Shown: positions 9,466-18,102, counted from the first letter of the stretch. The stretch: DNA of 64,000 nucleotides from Ensifer adhaerens (GCF_020035535.1 NZ_CP083349.1:2356001-2420000), one strand, 5' to 3'. Notes: generated by a model not told the origin, from the letters alone. Numbers and translations are program-made.

Positions 9466-9768
9466 TCAATAGGACGTCGGCGGGACTATGCCCTGATAGT
9501 AATCGCCATCGCCGCCCTGATAACCGCCGAACGGCTGACGTTCACGATAGATCGGGGTCGGCGTAGAGGTTCTGCTGATGCTGCCCGTCGCCATCGTATC
9601 GACCGGCGCAGCGTAGCGCTTCGTCATCGGCGTGGTCTTGTGCATGTTCTGCGTTCCGGGAGGATTGTTGACGTCGATGCCCGGATAATAGCTATCGGCC
9701 AAAGCCGGCCCGGCTACCAACATCGTTACGGAGAGCGCGGCTAAAAGTTTCCTGACAGAGATTGTCAT
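9466..9768 (-). CDS. Small secreted protein of unknown function
   Basis: A 100-residue protein whose first 24 residues form a typical signal peptide (MTISVRKLLAAL, then a hydrophobic core ending PALA). The mature region is Pro/Gly/Tyr rich with no recognised domain, and is probably unstructured and periplasmic. ATG 9768 is chosen over an upstream in-frame ATG at 9816 because AGGAGT lies nine bases before it and the signal peptide starts exactly there. It is not linked to a neighbouring operon. Confidence 0.65.
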   Translation of the reverse strand: MTISVRKLLAALSVTMLVAGPALADSYYPGIDVNNPPGTQNMHKTTPMTKRYAAPVDTMATGSISRTSTPTPIYRERQPFGGYQGGDGDYYQGIVPPTSY

Positions 9769-9961
9769 GAGTTCAACTCCTGTTTGGGGACAGGCACCCG
9801 GCCTCCATTCGGGCACCCAGCAACACCGTTAAATTAGTACAAGTATTGCTGCCAGCCACATGACGTTTTGTCACAATGGCATCGCCCAAGCGTGAAGATC
9901 ATTGCTGAAGTTTAACTTGACCGGAGACTCCCCCAAACTGCCCGAACACAGCCGAAACGCA

Positions 9962-9994
9962 AAGCACCCCGGTGGCGATGCCACCGGGGTGCTT
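9962..9994 (-). terminator. Rho-independent terminator of mcp-cheW
   Basis: A perfect 15-bp inverted repeat (9962-9976 with 9980-9994) around a 3-base loop, 23 bp beyond the cheW stop. Read on the minus strand it is followed by a short T-rich stretch. Confidence 0.8.
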
Positions 9995-10017
9995 GTCAAT
10001 TCTACCGGCAGTCGAAC

Positions 10018-10482
10018 TCAGGCCGCCTGTGCCAGTTCGTCGGCGATGACCGTATCGAGGTTGAGGAAGCAGACCATGGTCTTTTCCAGGGCCACGATGC
10101 CACGGCAGAAGGCGCGCTGCGCTTCCGGAATGATCTCCGGCGCCGGCTGCAGCGCCTCGCTCTTGATCGTCATCATGTCCGAGACCTGCTCGACCAAAAG
10201 GCCGACGAGCTTGCCGGCAATGTCGGTGACGATGATCGCCGAGCGTTCCGAAGGTTCCGTCATCTTCATGCCGAGCCGTGCGGCCATGTCGATGACCGGG
10301 ATCACCGCGCCACGCAGGTTGATGAGGCCTAGCACGTAGGGCGGCGTGTGCGGCATCGGGGTTACCGGCGCCCAGCCGCGGATTTCGCGGATCGCCATGA
10401 TGTCGATGCAGAATTCCTGGTCGCCGAGATGGAACGATACGATTTCGAGATAGGCGCCGGACTGCTTGATTGCGTTGGTCAT
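10018..10482 (-). CDS. cheW: Chemotaxis coupling protein CheW
   Basis: A 154-residue single CheW domain. Typical features are the LEIVSFHLGDQEFCIDI start, the REIRGWAPVTPMPHTPPYVLGLINLRGAVIPVIDM core split over two strands, and the later GLLVEQVSDMM segment. CheW links chemoreceptors to the CheA kinase. The gene starts two bases after the stop of the chemoreceptor gene, so both are surely co-transcribed and probably translationally coupled. No cheA or other che genes are nearby, so the pair must feed a signalling complex encoded elsewhere. Confidence 0.93.
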   Translation of the reverse strand: MTNAIKQSGAYLEIVSFHLGDQEFCIDIMAIREIRGWAPVTPMPHTPPYVLGLINLRGAVIPVIDMAARLGMKMTEPSERSAIIVTDIAGKLVGLLVEQVSDMMTIKSEALQPAPEIIPEAQRAFCRGIVALEKTMVCFLNLDTVIADELAQAA

Positions 10483-10484
10483 GG

Positions 10485-12584
10485 TCAGAATTCTTCCCAG
10501 TTCTCACCGGAGGCCGTCGTCGACGGCACGGAGCCCGGTTTGTTGCCGAATGCGCCCGCCAGCTTGCCCATCAGGGCCTTTGCGGGAGATGGAGTTGGAA
10601 ACGACGCCATTTTGGCGGTGCCGATCTTGCGCAGCGGCACCGCTTCGCTGGTGCCCTTGGCGGCCGGCCGCTGAACGGCCGAAGCCGGAGATACTTTCGC
10701 CTGAACAGGGGCGGCCGTCCTTGCCGATGGCGCCACCGGCGCCGGCGCCAGGGTGGGCATGACGCGCTGCATCGTGTGGCCTTCGTGGAACTGGCCGACG
10801 AGGCCGGTGAGGCGCTCGGCGTCCTGCGCCAGCGTATGGCTCGACGCATTGGTCTGTTCGACCATGGCCGCATTCTGCTGCGTCATCTGGTCGAGCTGGC
10901 CGACGGCGGTACTGATCTCGTTGAGACCGGTCGACTGCTCGCGCGCCGCCATGACGATCGAGGTCATGTGTTCGTTGATGCGCGCCACGTCTGTGCCGAT
11001 CCGGCCGAGCGCCTCACCCGTCGCCCGGACGAGCTTGACACCGCTGCCGACCTCGTTGCCGGAGCGGCTGACCAGCGCCTTGATATCCTTGGCAGCGCCC
11101 GCGGCACGCTGCGCAAGTTCGCGCACTTCCTGCGCCACGACCGCAAAGCCCTTTCCGGCTTCGCCTGCTCGGGCCGCCTCGACGCCGGCATTCAGCGCCA
11201 GAAGGTTGGTCTGGAAGGCAATCTCATCGATGACGTTGATGATCTTGCCGATCTCGTTCGAGGCATTTTCGATGCGCGCCATGGCGGCGATCGCCTCGCC
11301 GACGATGCGGCCGGACTCTTCCGCATTGGTGCGCGTCTCGCCGACCATGCGGCTTGCCTCTTCGGCGCGCTGGGTCGCGGTGTGCACCGTCACGGTGATT
11401 TCGTCGAGTGCGGCCGAGGTCTGCTCTAGCGAAGCGGCCTGCCGCTCGGTGCGGCGCGCCAGATCGTCAGCGGCACTGCGCATCTGCCGGCCGTTGGATT
11501 CGATCGAGAGCGCATTTTCCTTGACGCTCGAAAGCACGACACGGAGCCGTTCGACCGTCTGGTTGAAATTCTGGCGGAGCTGATCGAGGTTGCCGTCGAA
11601 GGGCCGGTCGATCGCAACGGCGAGATCGCCATCGGCAAGCTGCGTCAGGGCACGGCCGAGATTGTCGATCGCCGCCTGGATGCGGCGCACCGCCGCCTCC
11701 CGCTCGTTCTGCTGCTCCTCGCGTTCCTTCTCGATTTCGCGCCGGCTGCGTGCGGCACTCTGTTCGAGCGACTGCTTCTCGATCGCCGACAGGCGGAAGA
11801 GATCGACGGAGCGCGCCATGGCGCCGATTTCGTCGCCGCGGTCGAGCGCCTCGACCTTGGCTGCAAGATCGCCGTTCTGGATCCGCTGCATGCCGTTGCG
11901 CAGGTTGAGAATGCCGGCGCGGAGCGTGCTGCCGTGGAACCAGAGCAGATAAAGCAGCGTCGCCATCGCCAGCAGTCCCGCGGCCACCTGAAGCCGGAAC
12001 GCCTGGTCGGACACTGTGCGCGCCTCGGCAACGCGCGCCTGCACCAATGCGGTCGCGGCTTCGGAAAGTCCGGTCAAGGCGGTGGCGACCCGTTCGCCGG
12101 CGCCATCGATCGCATCGTCGATCTTGCCGAAATCGTCGGCCGAAGCCTTGCCTTCGATCAGCGCCTTCAGGTCCGTGCCGATCGCCCGGCGCAGTTCCGC
12201 GACATCGGCGTCGTAGGTCGAAAGCGCATCGGTGCGGCCGAGCAGCTGGGCAAGCGCCTTGATATCGGCAGATTTCGTCTCGAGCAGTTTCAGGGTGCCG
12301 GCAATGCTCGCGGCACGCGCCGGCTGGATCGCGCCCTCGTCACGATCGATGATGCTGTCCATCGCATTGAGCACGAGATTGGTCGTCGCAAGGCGGATTT
12401 CGTCGACGGTCGTCAGGCCGTTCTGTGCCGCGATCGCGCCGTGCAATGCGTCATTCGCACGACTACCCTCATACCAGCCGACCCCGAGCACGGAACCAAA
12501 GCCGACAAAAGCGGCGCCGGCAAGCGTCGCCAGCCGCTGGCTCACGGAAAGATTGCGTTTCAGGGAGGCAGATGTGGCAGTCAT
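10485..12584 (-). CDS. Methyl-accepting chemotaxis protein with CheR-docking tail
   Basis: A 699-residue chemoreceptor. TM1 is at about residues 18-38, a largely helical periplasmic domain follows (about 39-205), TM2 is at about 208-228, then HAMP regions and a long MA signalling domain (about 380-620). The hairpin tip is visible as GKGFAVVAQEVRELAQRAA. After a Pro/Ala-rich linker the protein ends NWEEF, matching the xWxxF pentapeptide (NWETF in E. coli) that tethers CheR/CheB. The receptor can thus recruit its own adaptation enzymes. The ligand is unknown. cheW follows two bases downstream. Confidence 0.92.
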   Translation of the reverse strand: MTATSASLKRNLSVSQRLATLAGAAFVGFGSVLGVGWYEGSRANDALHGAIAAQNGLTTVDEIRLATTNLVLNAMDSIIDRDEGAIQPARAASIAGTLKLLETKSADIKALAQLLGRTDALSTYDADVAELRRAIGTDLKALIEGKASADDFGKIDDAIDGAGERVATALTGLSEAATALVQARVAEARTVSDQAFRLQVAAGLLAMATLLYLLWFHGSTLRAGILNLRNGMQRIQNGDLAAKVEALDRGDEIGAMARSVDLFRLSAIEKQSLEQSAARSRREIEKEREEQQNEREAAVRRIQAAIDNLGRALTQLADGDLAVAIDRPFDGNLDQLRQNFNQTVERLRVVLSSVKENALSIESNGRQMRSAADDLARRTERQAASLEQTSAALDEITVTVHTATQRAEEASRMVGETRTNAEESGRIVGEAIAAMARIENASNEIGKIINVIDEIAFQTNLLALNAGVEAARAGEAGKGFAVVAQEVRELAQRAAGAAKDIKALVSRSGNEVGSGVKLVRATGEALGRIGTDVARINEHMTSIVMAAREQSTGLNEISTAVGQLDQMTQQNAAMVEQTNASSHTLAQDAERLTGLVGQFHEGHTMQRVMPTLAPAPVAPSARTAAPVQAKVSPASAVQRPAAKGTSEAVPLRKIGTAKMASFPTPSPAKALMGKLAGAFGNKPGSVPSTTASGENWEEF

Positions 12585-12946
12585 AGGGAGTCCATGGTCA
12601 CGGATCCGCGTGAAGCGGAGTCCTCCTACGATCGATACGGAAAACCGGGGCCGATAAAGCCGGCTGACCTCATGTCATGTCGGAGAGCGAACACTCCTCC
12701 CGCGTGGAAAAACACTGTCAAACAGACCTTAAACATTCGCTAAGGCAGGCGCCCAATCCCCAGGGAAAACGGCTATTTCAATATTTGCACATATGCGCTG
12801 CAAGCCCTGGTTTTCCGGCACTTGCAGACACAATCGATCAAGGGCCCGAGACCATATCCACCATTTCCTGCGCCCCCACCGATCCACGACGGCACTTGGC
12901 ATACGACCCGCCTTCCCCTTGCCCCATGAACTGCTATGATGTCGCC
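12585..12946. other. Intergenic region upstream of mcp
   Basis: About 360 bp upstream of the minus-strand mcp gene and the plus-strand small membrane protein. It presumably contains divergent promoters. No convincing ORF, hairpin or repeat was found. Confidence 0.45.
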
Positions 12947-13105
12947 ATGAACACGAAGACCCAGCGCTCTATCCGCCTTCCCCTTGCCGCAAGCCTTGCG
13001 GCCGGGATCGCTGTTGTCATGCTGCTTGCCTTCCGCGGCTGGATGGAGAACGGCGCCGAGATGTTCCTGGCGCTTGCCCAGTCCGGCCTTTCCTGGTGCC
13101 TTTAG
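12947..13105 (+). CDS. Small membrane protein (52 residues)
   Basis: A 52-residue frame with a basic N-terminus (MNTKTQRSIR), one hydrophobic helix at about residues 13-29, and an ending of GAEMFLALAQSGLSWCL. The sharp positive-inside, single-helix layout and the aromatic/Cys tail make a real small inner-membrane protein likely, and I have an impression of similar short proteins in related rhizobia. An in-frame ATG at 12926 would add seven residues. No good ribosome-binding site is visible before either start, which is the main doubt. The SCO1-family gene lies downstream across a repeat region. Confidence 0.5.
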   Translation: MNTKTQRSIRLPLAASLAAGIAVVMLLAFRGWMENGAEMFLALAQSGLSWCL

Positions 13106-13156
13106 AATAGACTGGCGCCGCCAGGACGAGCGCTTCCAGTTTACGCCGGGCTTTAC

Positions 13157-13197
13157 CCCTCACCCTAACCCTCTCCCCGCATGCGGGGAGAGGGTAC
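13157..13197. repeat. Rhizobial intergenic palindromic repeat (RIME-like), copy 1
   Basis: A 12-bp inverted repeat (13169-13180 with 13183-13194, CCCTCTCCCCGC and its complement) around AT, preceded by CCCTCACCCTAAC. This matches the form of the dispersed extragenic palindromes common in Rhizobiaceae. It could also end transcription from the small gene at 12947. Confidence 0.7.
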
Positions 13198-13280
13198 GAG
13201 CACTGCTCAACGTCACCATGCGTTCTTGCGTCTTTCATGTTGGCGCACCGAGGCCCATGTTGAAGTGAGCGATCGCCACA

Positions 13281-13335
13281 CGGCCCTTCTCCCCGTCATG
13301 ACGGGGAGAAGGTCGCGGCAGCGGGATGAGAGGCA
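13281..13335. repeat. Rhizobial intergenic palindromic repeat (RIME-like), copy 2
   Basis: A perfect 28-bp palindrome at 13285-13312 (arms CCTTCTCCCCGTCA) followed by TCGCGGCAGCGGGATGAG, a tail typical of the same repeat family. It lies about 90 bp from copy 1, and the two together look like a paired mosaic element. Confidence 0.7.
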
Positions 13336-13459
13336 AATCCGCAAGGTTGCACCACAACCTGCGGCAATTGTCCCATTTGCGCGCCCCCGGTGAAGGCGGT
13401 ATCAAGAAGCGATCAACCGGACATGGCCTTCGCTGGCCCCAACTAAATCGGTAGCAAGC

Positions 13460-14059
13460 ATGAAAACCATCCGCATCGTCCTCTGGGCCGCCGTCGTCGT
13501 CATGGCGGGCATTCTGGGCTGGCTGACCTATGAAATGACCCAGTCGAAGCAGCAGGCTGCCTCCGGCCCCTTCGGCGTTCCCTTCACGCTGGTCGCCCAG
13601 GACGGCAAGGAAATCACCGAAAAGGCCTTCACCGGCAAACCGACCGCCCTCTTCTTCGGCTTCACCCATTGCCCGGAAGTCTGCCCGACGACGCTGTTCG
13701 AGTTGAACGGCTGGCTGGAAAAGGTCGATCCCGAAGGCAACAAGCTGCAGGCCTATTTCATCACCGTCGATCCCGAGCGCGACACGCCGGAAATCCTCGG
13801 TCAGTACGTCTCCAATGTCTCCAAGCGCATCACCGGCATTTCCGGCCCGGCTGACAAGGTAATGGAGATGGTCAAGGGCTTCCGCGTCTATGCCAAGAAG
13901 GTACCGGTCGACGCGGCCCAGCCGAATGGCGACTACACCATGGACCACACGGCCTCCGTCTTCCTGCTCGACGCCAACGGCCATTTCTCCGGCACGATCG
14001 CCTACGAGGAAAACCCGGAAACGGCGGTCAAGAAGCTGGAAAACCTGACCAAGGGCTGA
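13460..14059 (+). CDS. SCO1/SenC family copper chaperone
   Basis: A 199-residue protein with one N-terminal membrane anchor (about residues 5-25) and a thioredoxin-fold SCO domain. The copper ligands Cys71 and Cys75 (HCPEVCPTTLF) and the distal His163 (MDHTASVFLLD) are present, as is the DPERDTPEILGQYV segment. SCO proteins deliver copper to the CuA centre of cytochrome c oxidase or keep its thiols reduced. A strong terminator follows directly, so it is a single-gene unit. Rhizobial genomes often carry more than one SCO paralogue; which one this is cannot be told here. Confidence 0.9.
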   Translation: MKTIRIVLWAAVVVMAGILGWLTYEMTQSKQQAASGPFGVPFTLVAQDGKEITEKAFTGKPTALFFGFTHCPEVCPTTLFELNGWLEKVDPEGNKLQAYFITVDPERDTPEILGQYVSNVSKRITGISGPADKVMEMVKGFRVYAKKVPVDAAQPNGDYTMDHTASVFLLDANGHFSGTIAYEENPETAVKKLENLTKG

Positions 14060-14086
14060 ACCCCTTCGATAGCGATGTGAAGTTGC

Positions 14087-14110
14087 AAGCGCCGGCTCCG
14101 TCCGGCGCTT
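14087..14110 (+). terminator. Terminator of the SCO1-family gene
   Basis: A 9-bp perfect stem (14087-14095 with 14102-14110) with a 6-base loop and a TGCCTTT tail, 28 bp beyond the stop codon. Confidence 0.75.
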
Positions 14111-14219
14111 TGCCTTTGTGGGGCAATCGTGATAGCGCACAGCACACGATTGCCGACGCTTGGCGCACCCTTCCACGGTTTGATGCGGGCGGCGGATTTC
14201 CCAGCCGAAGGACAGGGCC

Positions 14220-15095
14220 TTGAGCGAGATCAGACTTTTCGTCACCACCACCGAGAAGCAGGCGGAAGCTGTGCTCGACCGCATGAGCGAGGTCTTCGGC
14301 GAGGAAGACTTTGCCATCGGCACGACGGAAGTCGACGAGAAGCGCGACGTCTGGGAAGCCTCGATCTACATGATGGCGGTCGACGAGGAGGGTGTGAACG
14401 AACGCCTTGCCGAAGCGCTTCGCGAAGACTTCGCCCATCTCCCGATCGAGCGCGAAGTGCTGCCGGATATCGACTGGATCGCCAAGTCGCTCGAGGGCCT
14501 GGCGCCGGTGCGTGCCGGCCGCTTCGTCGTGCACGGCTCCCATGACCGCGACAAGGTCAAGACCGGCGAGATCGCCATCGAGATCGACGCCGGCCAGGCC
14601 TTCGGCACCGGCCATCACGGCACGACTGCCGGCTGCCTCGAAGTGCTGGCCACCGTCGCGCGCACCCGCACCGTGCGCAACGTGCTCGACCTCGGCACCG
14701 GCAGCGGCGTGCTGGCCATCGCCGCCTGGAAGCTGATGCACGTGCCGGTGCTTGCCACCGACATCGACCCGATCGCCACACGCGTCGCCGAAGAAAACGC
14801 CCGGGTCAACGGCGTCGTCACCGGCATGACCTTTGCGACCGCCCCCGGCTTCCACTCCACCGCCTTCAGCGCCAACGGCCCCTTCGATCTCATCATCGCC
14901 AATATTCTGGCCCGCCCGCTGATGAAGATGGCGCCACAGCTCGTCGCCAACCTCGCCCCCGGCGGCTCGGTCATTCTCTCCGGTATTCTCGCCGAACAGC
15001 GATGGAAGGTGCTCGCCCACTACAACGGCCAGCACCTGCGCCACGTGCGTACCATCTGGCGCAACGGATGGGTGACGATTCACCTGGAGAAGTGA
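14220..15095 (+). CDS. prmA: Ribosomal protein L11 methyltransferase
   Basis: A 291-residue SAM-dependent methyltransferase that modifies ribosomal protein L11. The PrmA-type substrate domain occupies about the first 110 residues. The catalytic domain has the signature FGTGHHGTT (near 128) and the SAM motif I DLGTGSGVLAIAA (near 158), then NILARPL, the NPPF-like post-motif II. The start is a TTG (14220), which begins the conserved SEIRLFVTTTEKQ N-terminus; no upstream ATG fits. Length is normal for the family. It is transcribed alone after the preceding terminator. Confidence 0.92.
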   Translation: MSEIRLFVTTTEKQAEAVLDRMSEVFGEEDFAIGTTEVDEKRDVWEASIYMMAVDEEGVNERLAEALREDFAHLPIEREVLPDIDWIAKSLEGLAPVRAGRFVVHGSHDRDKVKTGEIAIEIDAGQAFGTGHHGTTAGCLEVLATVARTRTVRNVLDLGTGSGVLAIAAWKLMHVPVLATDIDPIATRVAEENARVNGVVTGMTFATAPGFHSTAFSANGPFDLIIANILARPLMKMAPQLVANLAPGGSVILSGILAEQRWKVLAHYNGQHLRHVRTIWRNGWVTIHLEK

Positions 15096-15153
15096 GGGCC
15101 GTAGGCACTGGACCGGCGCCGCAAGCGAGCAGCCAATCCCGCTAGCGCGGTCC

Positions 15154-15609
15154 CTAATCCTGCGCGGCCACGACATCCTGAATCAACATCGTCGGCGCCC
15201 GTCGCTCGAAAGACCAATCCCGCGCCAAGCACTCGAAAGTGTCGTCGCGAAGATAAAATAGGAAATGCCTGTCCGCCGGCTCTGGCATCGGTGCCGGACG
15301 CAAGTCCGGCACCTGGTCGCGGAGAGGATCGTCGCCCACCAGCTTGTAGAACTCACCCCAATTCGGGGCGAGCATGCTGTAACGACACTGGCCCCGAAAC
15401 CAACCCTCGTCATTGGTCGCCCCGAGCCGCCAAGCTTGGCATCCGTTGAACGTGAGATAACCGATCTCATCCTCGCGCGCCTCCTGCCCCCGAGAATCCA
15501 TCCGAAAGCAAAGCTGGATTACGCTTCCTGCCGCGCGGACTTCCACCGCCGGAACATTCGGATCAGCATTCCAGTTGGCGTTGAGTTGTATGAAGTTCAA
15601 GCTTGGCAC
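15154..15609 (-). CDS. Protein of unknown function (151 residues)
   Basis: I do not recognise the family. The product is soluble, acidic to neutral, and rich in Trp, Asp and Arg, with N-terminal segments PSLNFIQLNANWNADPN and later DEIGYLTFNGCQAWRLGATNDEGW. The general look resembles small immunity or carbohydrate-recognition type proteins, but this is not evidence. GTG 15609 is chosen because GGGAG lies five bases upstream; an ATG at 15690 would add 27 residues. It is convergent with prmA, whose stop lies 58 bp away. Confidence 0.55.
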   Translation of the reverse strand: MPSLNFIQLNANWNADPNVPAVEVRAAGSVIQLCFRMDSRGQEAREDEIGYLTFNGCQAWRLGATNDEGWFRGQCRYSMLAPNWGEFYKLVGDDPLRDQVPDLRPAPMPEPADRHFLFYLRDDTFECLARDWSFERRAPTMLIQDVVAAQD

Positions 15610-15784
15610 GCGAACTCCCTTCACGGCCCTATCGATTCGTCGGAACGATACCACCCGAATGTAATGCGAGCAGATGCATGCCTTCTGCAATTTCGGAGGG
15701 TTTCAAGCGCAGGCGGGGCAAGCCGACGAAGGGCCTTTCCGCGATGCGCCGCCACTCCTCGCCGTGACCAATCATCCGGAAAAA

Positions 15785-15990
15785 GCGAAAAGGCCGCCAC
15801 GTCTATCATGACGGGCGGCCTTTCGAAACAAAGGCGATGCCAGTGGCATCGCCTGCTGGTTGGCTTGTGGCCAACCATGCCCGCGAGCCTGAGGAGGAGG
15901 AGTGCTCGAGCGGGCGTCTACCGTTCCGAAGCTGACCACCCTTGAGGGAGGAGGAGAACAGAGTGACCAACTATTCTCGGAACCGCAGCT
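15785..15990 (-). ncRNA. Candidate small RNA with two anti-Shine-Dalgarno hairpin loops (alpha-r14/cuckoo-like)
   Basis: Read on the minus strand, five hairpins follow each other. SL1: a 7-bp outer stem (15977-15983 with 15923-15929) and a 10-bp inner stem (15963-15972 with 15930-15939); the loop carries CUCCUCCUCCCUC. Three inner-stem pairs are G-U on the minus strand but would be C-A mismatches on the plus strand, so the minus strand is the RNA. SL2: stem 15905-15915 with 15879-15887; the loop carries CUCCUCCUCCUC. SL3: 15870-15876 with 15858-15864. SL4: 15845-15853 with 15833-15841. The last is a GC-rich terminator hairpin (15814-15823 with 15789-15798) followed by TTCGCTTTTT. Exposed CCUCC loops characterise the rhizobial alpha-r14 (NfeR1) and cuckoo RNAs, which pair with mRNA ribosome sites. 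The 5' end is not located. Confidence 0.7.
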
Positions 15991-16266
15991 TTTTGAACCA
16001 CCGGATGTTCGTCCGTGTTCGTTGAGGCGGCTTATAAACCATTATTCCGATAGAGAAAGGGTTTTCTGAGCATGGGTGCCATGCGTTGAGCGCATATGTA
16101 TGGTAAATGGGCAATTGCTCTCCTATCGCAACACAACTGCAGCTTTGCACAAGTCAGGTGATCAAGCCCCCGCAGGATATCGCCTCTTTCCCGGCAAGGG
16201 CGATTTCCGCTAACATGGCCCCACATCTTTCCCGCGGTTTGCCGCTCAATCTACCGGAATTCCCCC

Positions 16267-18102
16267 ATGTTTCAGTCTTTTGAAGTCACCTCCACGCCGC
16301 AATTCGGCAAGGAGCGCACCGAAGCCCTGCGCGCGTCCTTCGCAGCTCTCGGCATCGACGGCTTTCTCGTGCCGCGCGCCGACGAGTTCCAGGGTGAATA
16401 TGTGCCCGCCTCCTCCGAGCGCCTCTCGTGGCTGACGGGCTTCACCGGTTCGGCCGGCGTCGCCCTCATCACCAAGCGTGAAGCCGTCGTCTTCGTCGAC
16501 GGCCGTTACGTCACCCAACTGAAGGAGCAGGTCGACGGCTCCGTCTTTACCGGTGGCGACCTCATCGGCGAACCGCCGCATCTCTGGCTGGAAAACCATG
16601 GATCCAAGGGCTTCAAGCTCGGCATCGATCCCTGGGTTCACACCGGCGCGGAAGTGCGCCGGCTGGAAAAGGCGCTCGCGACGCTCGGCGGCTCACTCGT
16701 CTTCCTCGATCACAACCCGCTCGACAAGATCTGGGCGAACCGCCCCGCAGCCCCGCTCGGCAAGGTCACCATCCAGCCGATCGAGCATGCCGGCGAACTG
16801 GCCAAGGACAAGATCGCAAGAATCGCTGCGGGCCTTTCCAAGGCCGACGCGAGCGCCGTGGTGCTGACGGATCCCTCCTCGGTCGCCTGGGCCTTCAACA
16901 TCCGCGGGTCCGACGTACCGCATACGCCGCATCCGCTCGCCCGCGCGATCATCCACGCCGACGGCCGCGCCGAGCTTTTCCTCGACAAGCGCAAGACCGG
17001 CATCGAGCAGGAAGCCTATCTCACCCAGATCGCCGAGATCGTCGCACCTTCGACCTTTGACGACCGCCTGCGCGCACTGGGCACCGCCGGTGCCGCAGTC
17101 ATGCTCGATCCGGACCTCGCCTCCTTCGCCATCTCCGAGCTGATCCGCGCCAAGGGCGGCAAGGTGGTCGAAGCGGTCGACCCGGCCCGCCTGCCCCGTG
17201 CCCAAAAGAACAAGGCCGAGATCGACGGTTCGACCCGTGCCCACCTGCAGGATGGCGCCGCCATGGTCGAGTTCCTCGCCTGGCTGGACAAGCAGCAGCC
17301 CGGCACGGTCACCGAGATCGGCGCCACCAACCAGCTCGAATCCGCCCGCGCCACCGTCGGCGAGCGCATGCAGAACCCGCTGAAGGACATCTCCTTCGAC
17401 ACGATCTCCGGTGCCGGCGCCCATGCGGCGATCATGCACTACCGTGTTACCACGGCCACCGATCAGGCGATCGAAGCGGGCACCATGTTCCTGATCGATT
17501 CCGGCGCGCAGTACATCAATGGCACCACCGACATCACCCGTACGGTGGCGATCGGCGCGGTACCTGAGGAACAGAAGCGCTTCTTCACGCTGGTGCTGAA
17601 GGGCATGATCGCGATCAGCACGGCTCGCTTCCCCAAGGGTTCGCGCGGCGTGGACCTCGATCCGTTGGCCCGTATCGCACTCTGGAAGGCAGGCGTCGAC
17701 TATGCCCACGGCACCGGCCACGGCGTCGGCTCCTATCTCTCGGTGCATGAAGGCCCGCAGCGTATCGCCCGGCTTTCCACGCAGGAGCTTCTGCCCGGCA
17801 TGATCCTTTCGAACGAGCCCGGCTACTACCGCCCCGGCGCCTTCGGCATCCGCATCGAAAACCTCATCGTGGTGCAGCCGGCAGCGATGGTCGACGGCGG
17901 CGACCTGCCGATGCTCGGCTTCGACACGATCACCTACTGCCCGATCGACCGCCGCCTGGTGCTGCCGGCTCTGCTGACCGACGAGGAACTCGACTGGCTC
18001 AACGCCTACCATGCCGAGACGCGCGAAAAGCTCACGCCGCTGCTCGCCAACGAAGACACCCGTGACTGGCTGAAGGCCGCCACGGAAGCGCTTTCACGCT
18101 GA
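16267..18102 (+). CDS. pepP: Xaa-Pro aminopeptidase (M24B family)
   Basis: A 611-residue long-form aminopeptidase P that removes N-terminal residues preceding proline. Two creatinase-like N-terminal domains (about 1-310) precede the pita-bread M24 domain. The dinuclear metal ligands are visible in order: Asp in LIDSGAQY and Asp in TTDITRT, His in HGTGHGVGSYL, Glu in SNEPGYY and Glu in GIRIENL. A C-terminal extension (about 550-611) is typical of the long eukaryote-like form. The gene ends at a strong terminator shared with the convergent azlCD operon. Confidence 0.9.
   Translation: MFQSFEVTSTPQFGKERTEALRASFAALGIDGFLVPRADEFQGEYVPASSERLSWLTGFTGSAGVALITKREAVVFVDGRYVTQLKEQVDGSVFTGGDLIGEPPHLWLENHGSKGFKLGIDPWVHTGAEVRRLEKALATLGGSLVFLDHNPLDKIWANRPAAPLGKVTIQPIEHAGELAKDKIARIAAGLSKADASAVVLTDPSSVAWAFNIRGSDVPHTPHPLARAIIHADGRAELFLDKRKTGIEQEAYLTQIAEIVAPSTFDDRLRALGTAGAAVMLDPDLASFAISELIRAKGGKVVEAVDPARLPRAQKNKAEIDGSTRAHLQDGAAMVEFLAWLDKQQPGTVTEIGATNQLESARATVGERMQNPLKDISFDTISGAGAHAAIMHYRVTTATDQAIEAGTMFLIDSGAQYINGTTDITRTVAIGAVPEEQKRFFTLVLKGMIAISTARFPKGSRGVDLDPLARIALWKAGVDYAHGTGHGVGSYLSVHEGPQRIARLSTQELLPGMILSNEPGYYRPGAFGIRIENLIVVQPAAMVDGGDLPMLGFDTITYCPIDRRLVLPALLTDEELDWLNAYHAETREKLTPLLANEDTRDWLKAATEALSR

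Noticed and set aside
15963..16025. A 20-codon GTG frame on the plus strand directly after GGAGGAG, opposite the sRNA.
   Set aside because: The strong ribosome-site look is the unavoidable complement of the sRNA CCUCC loop, and the G-U asymmetry shows the minus strand is the RNA. The peptide is short and basic with no other support.
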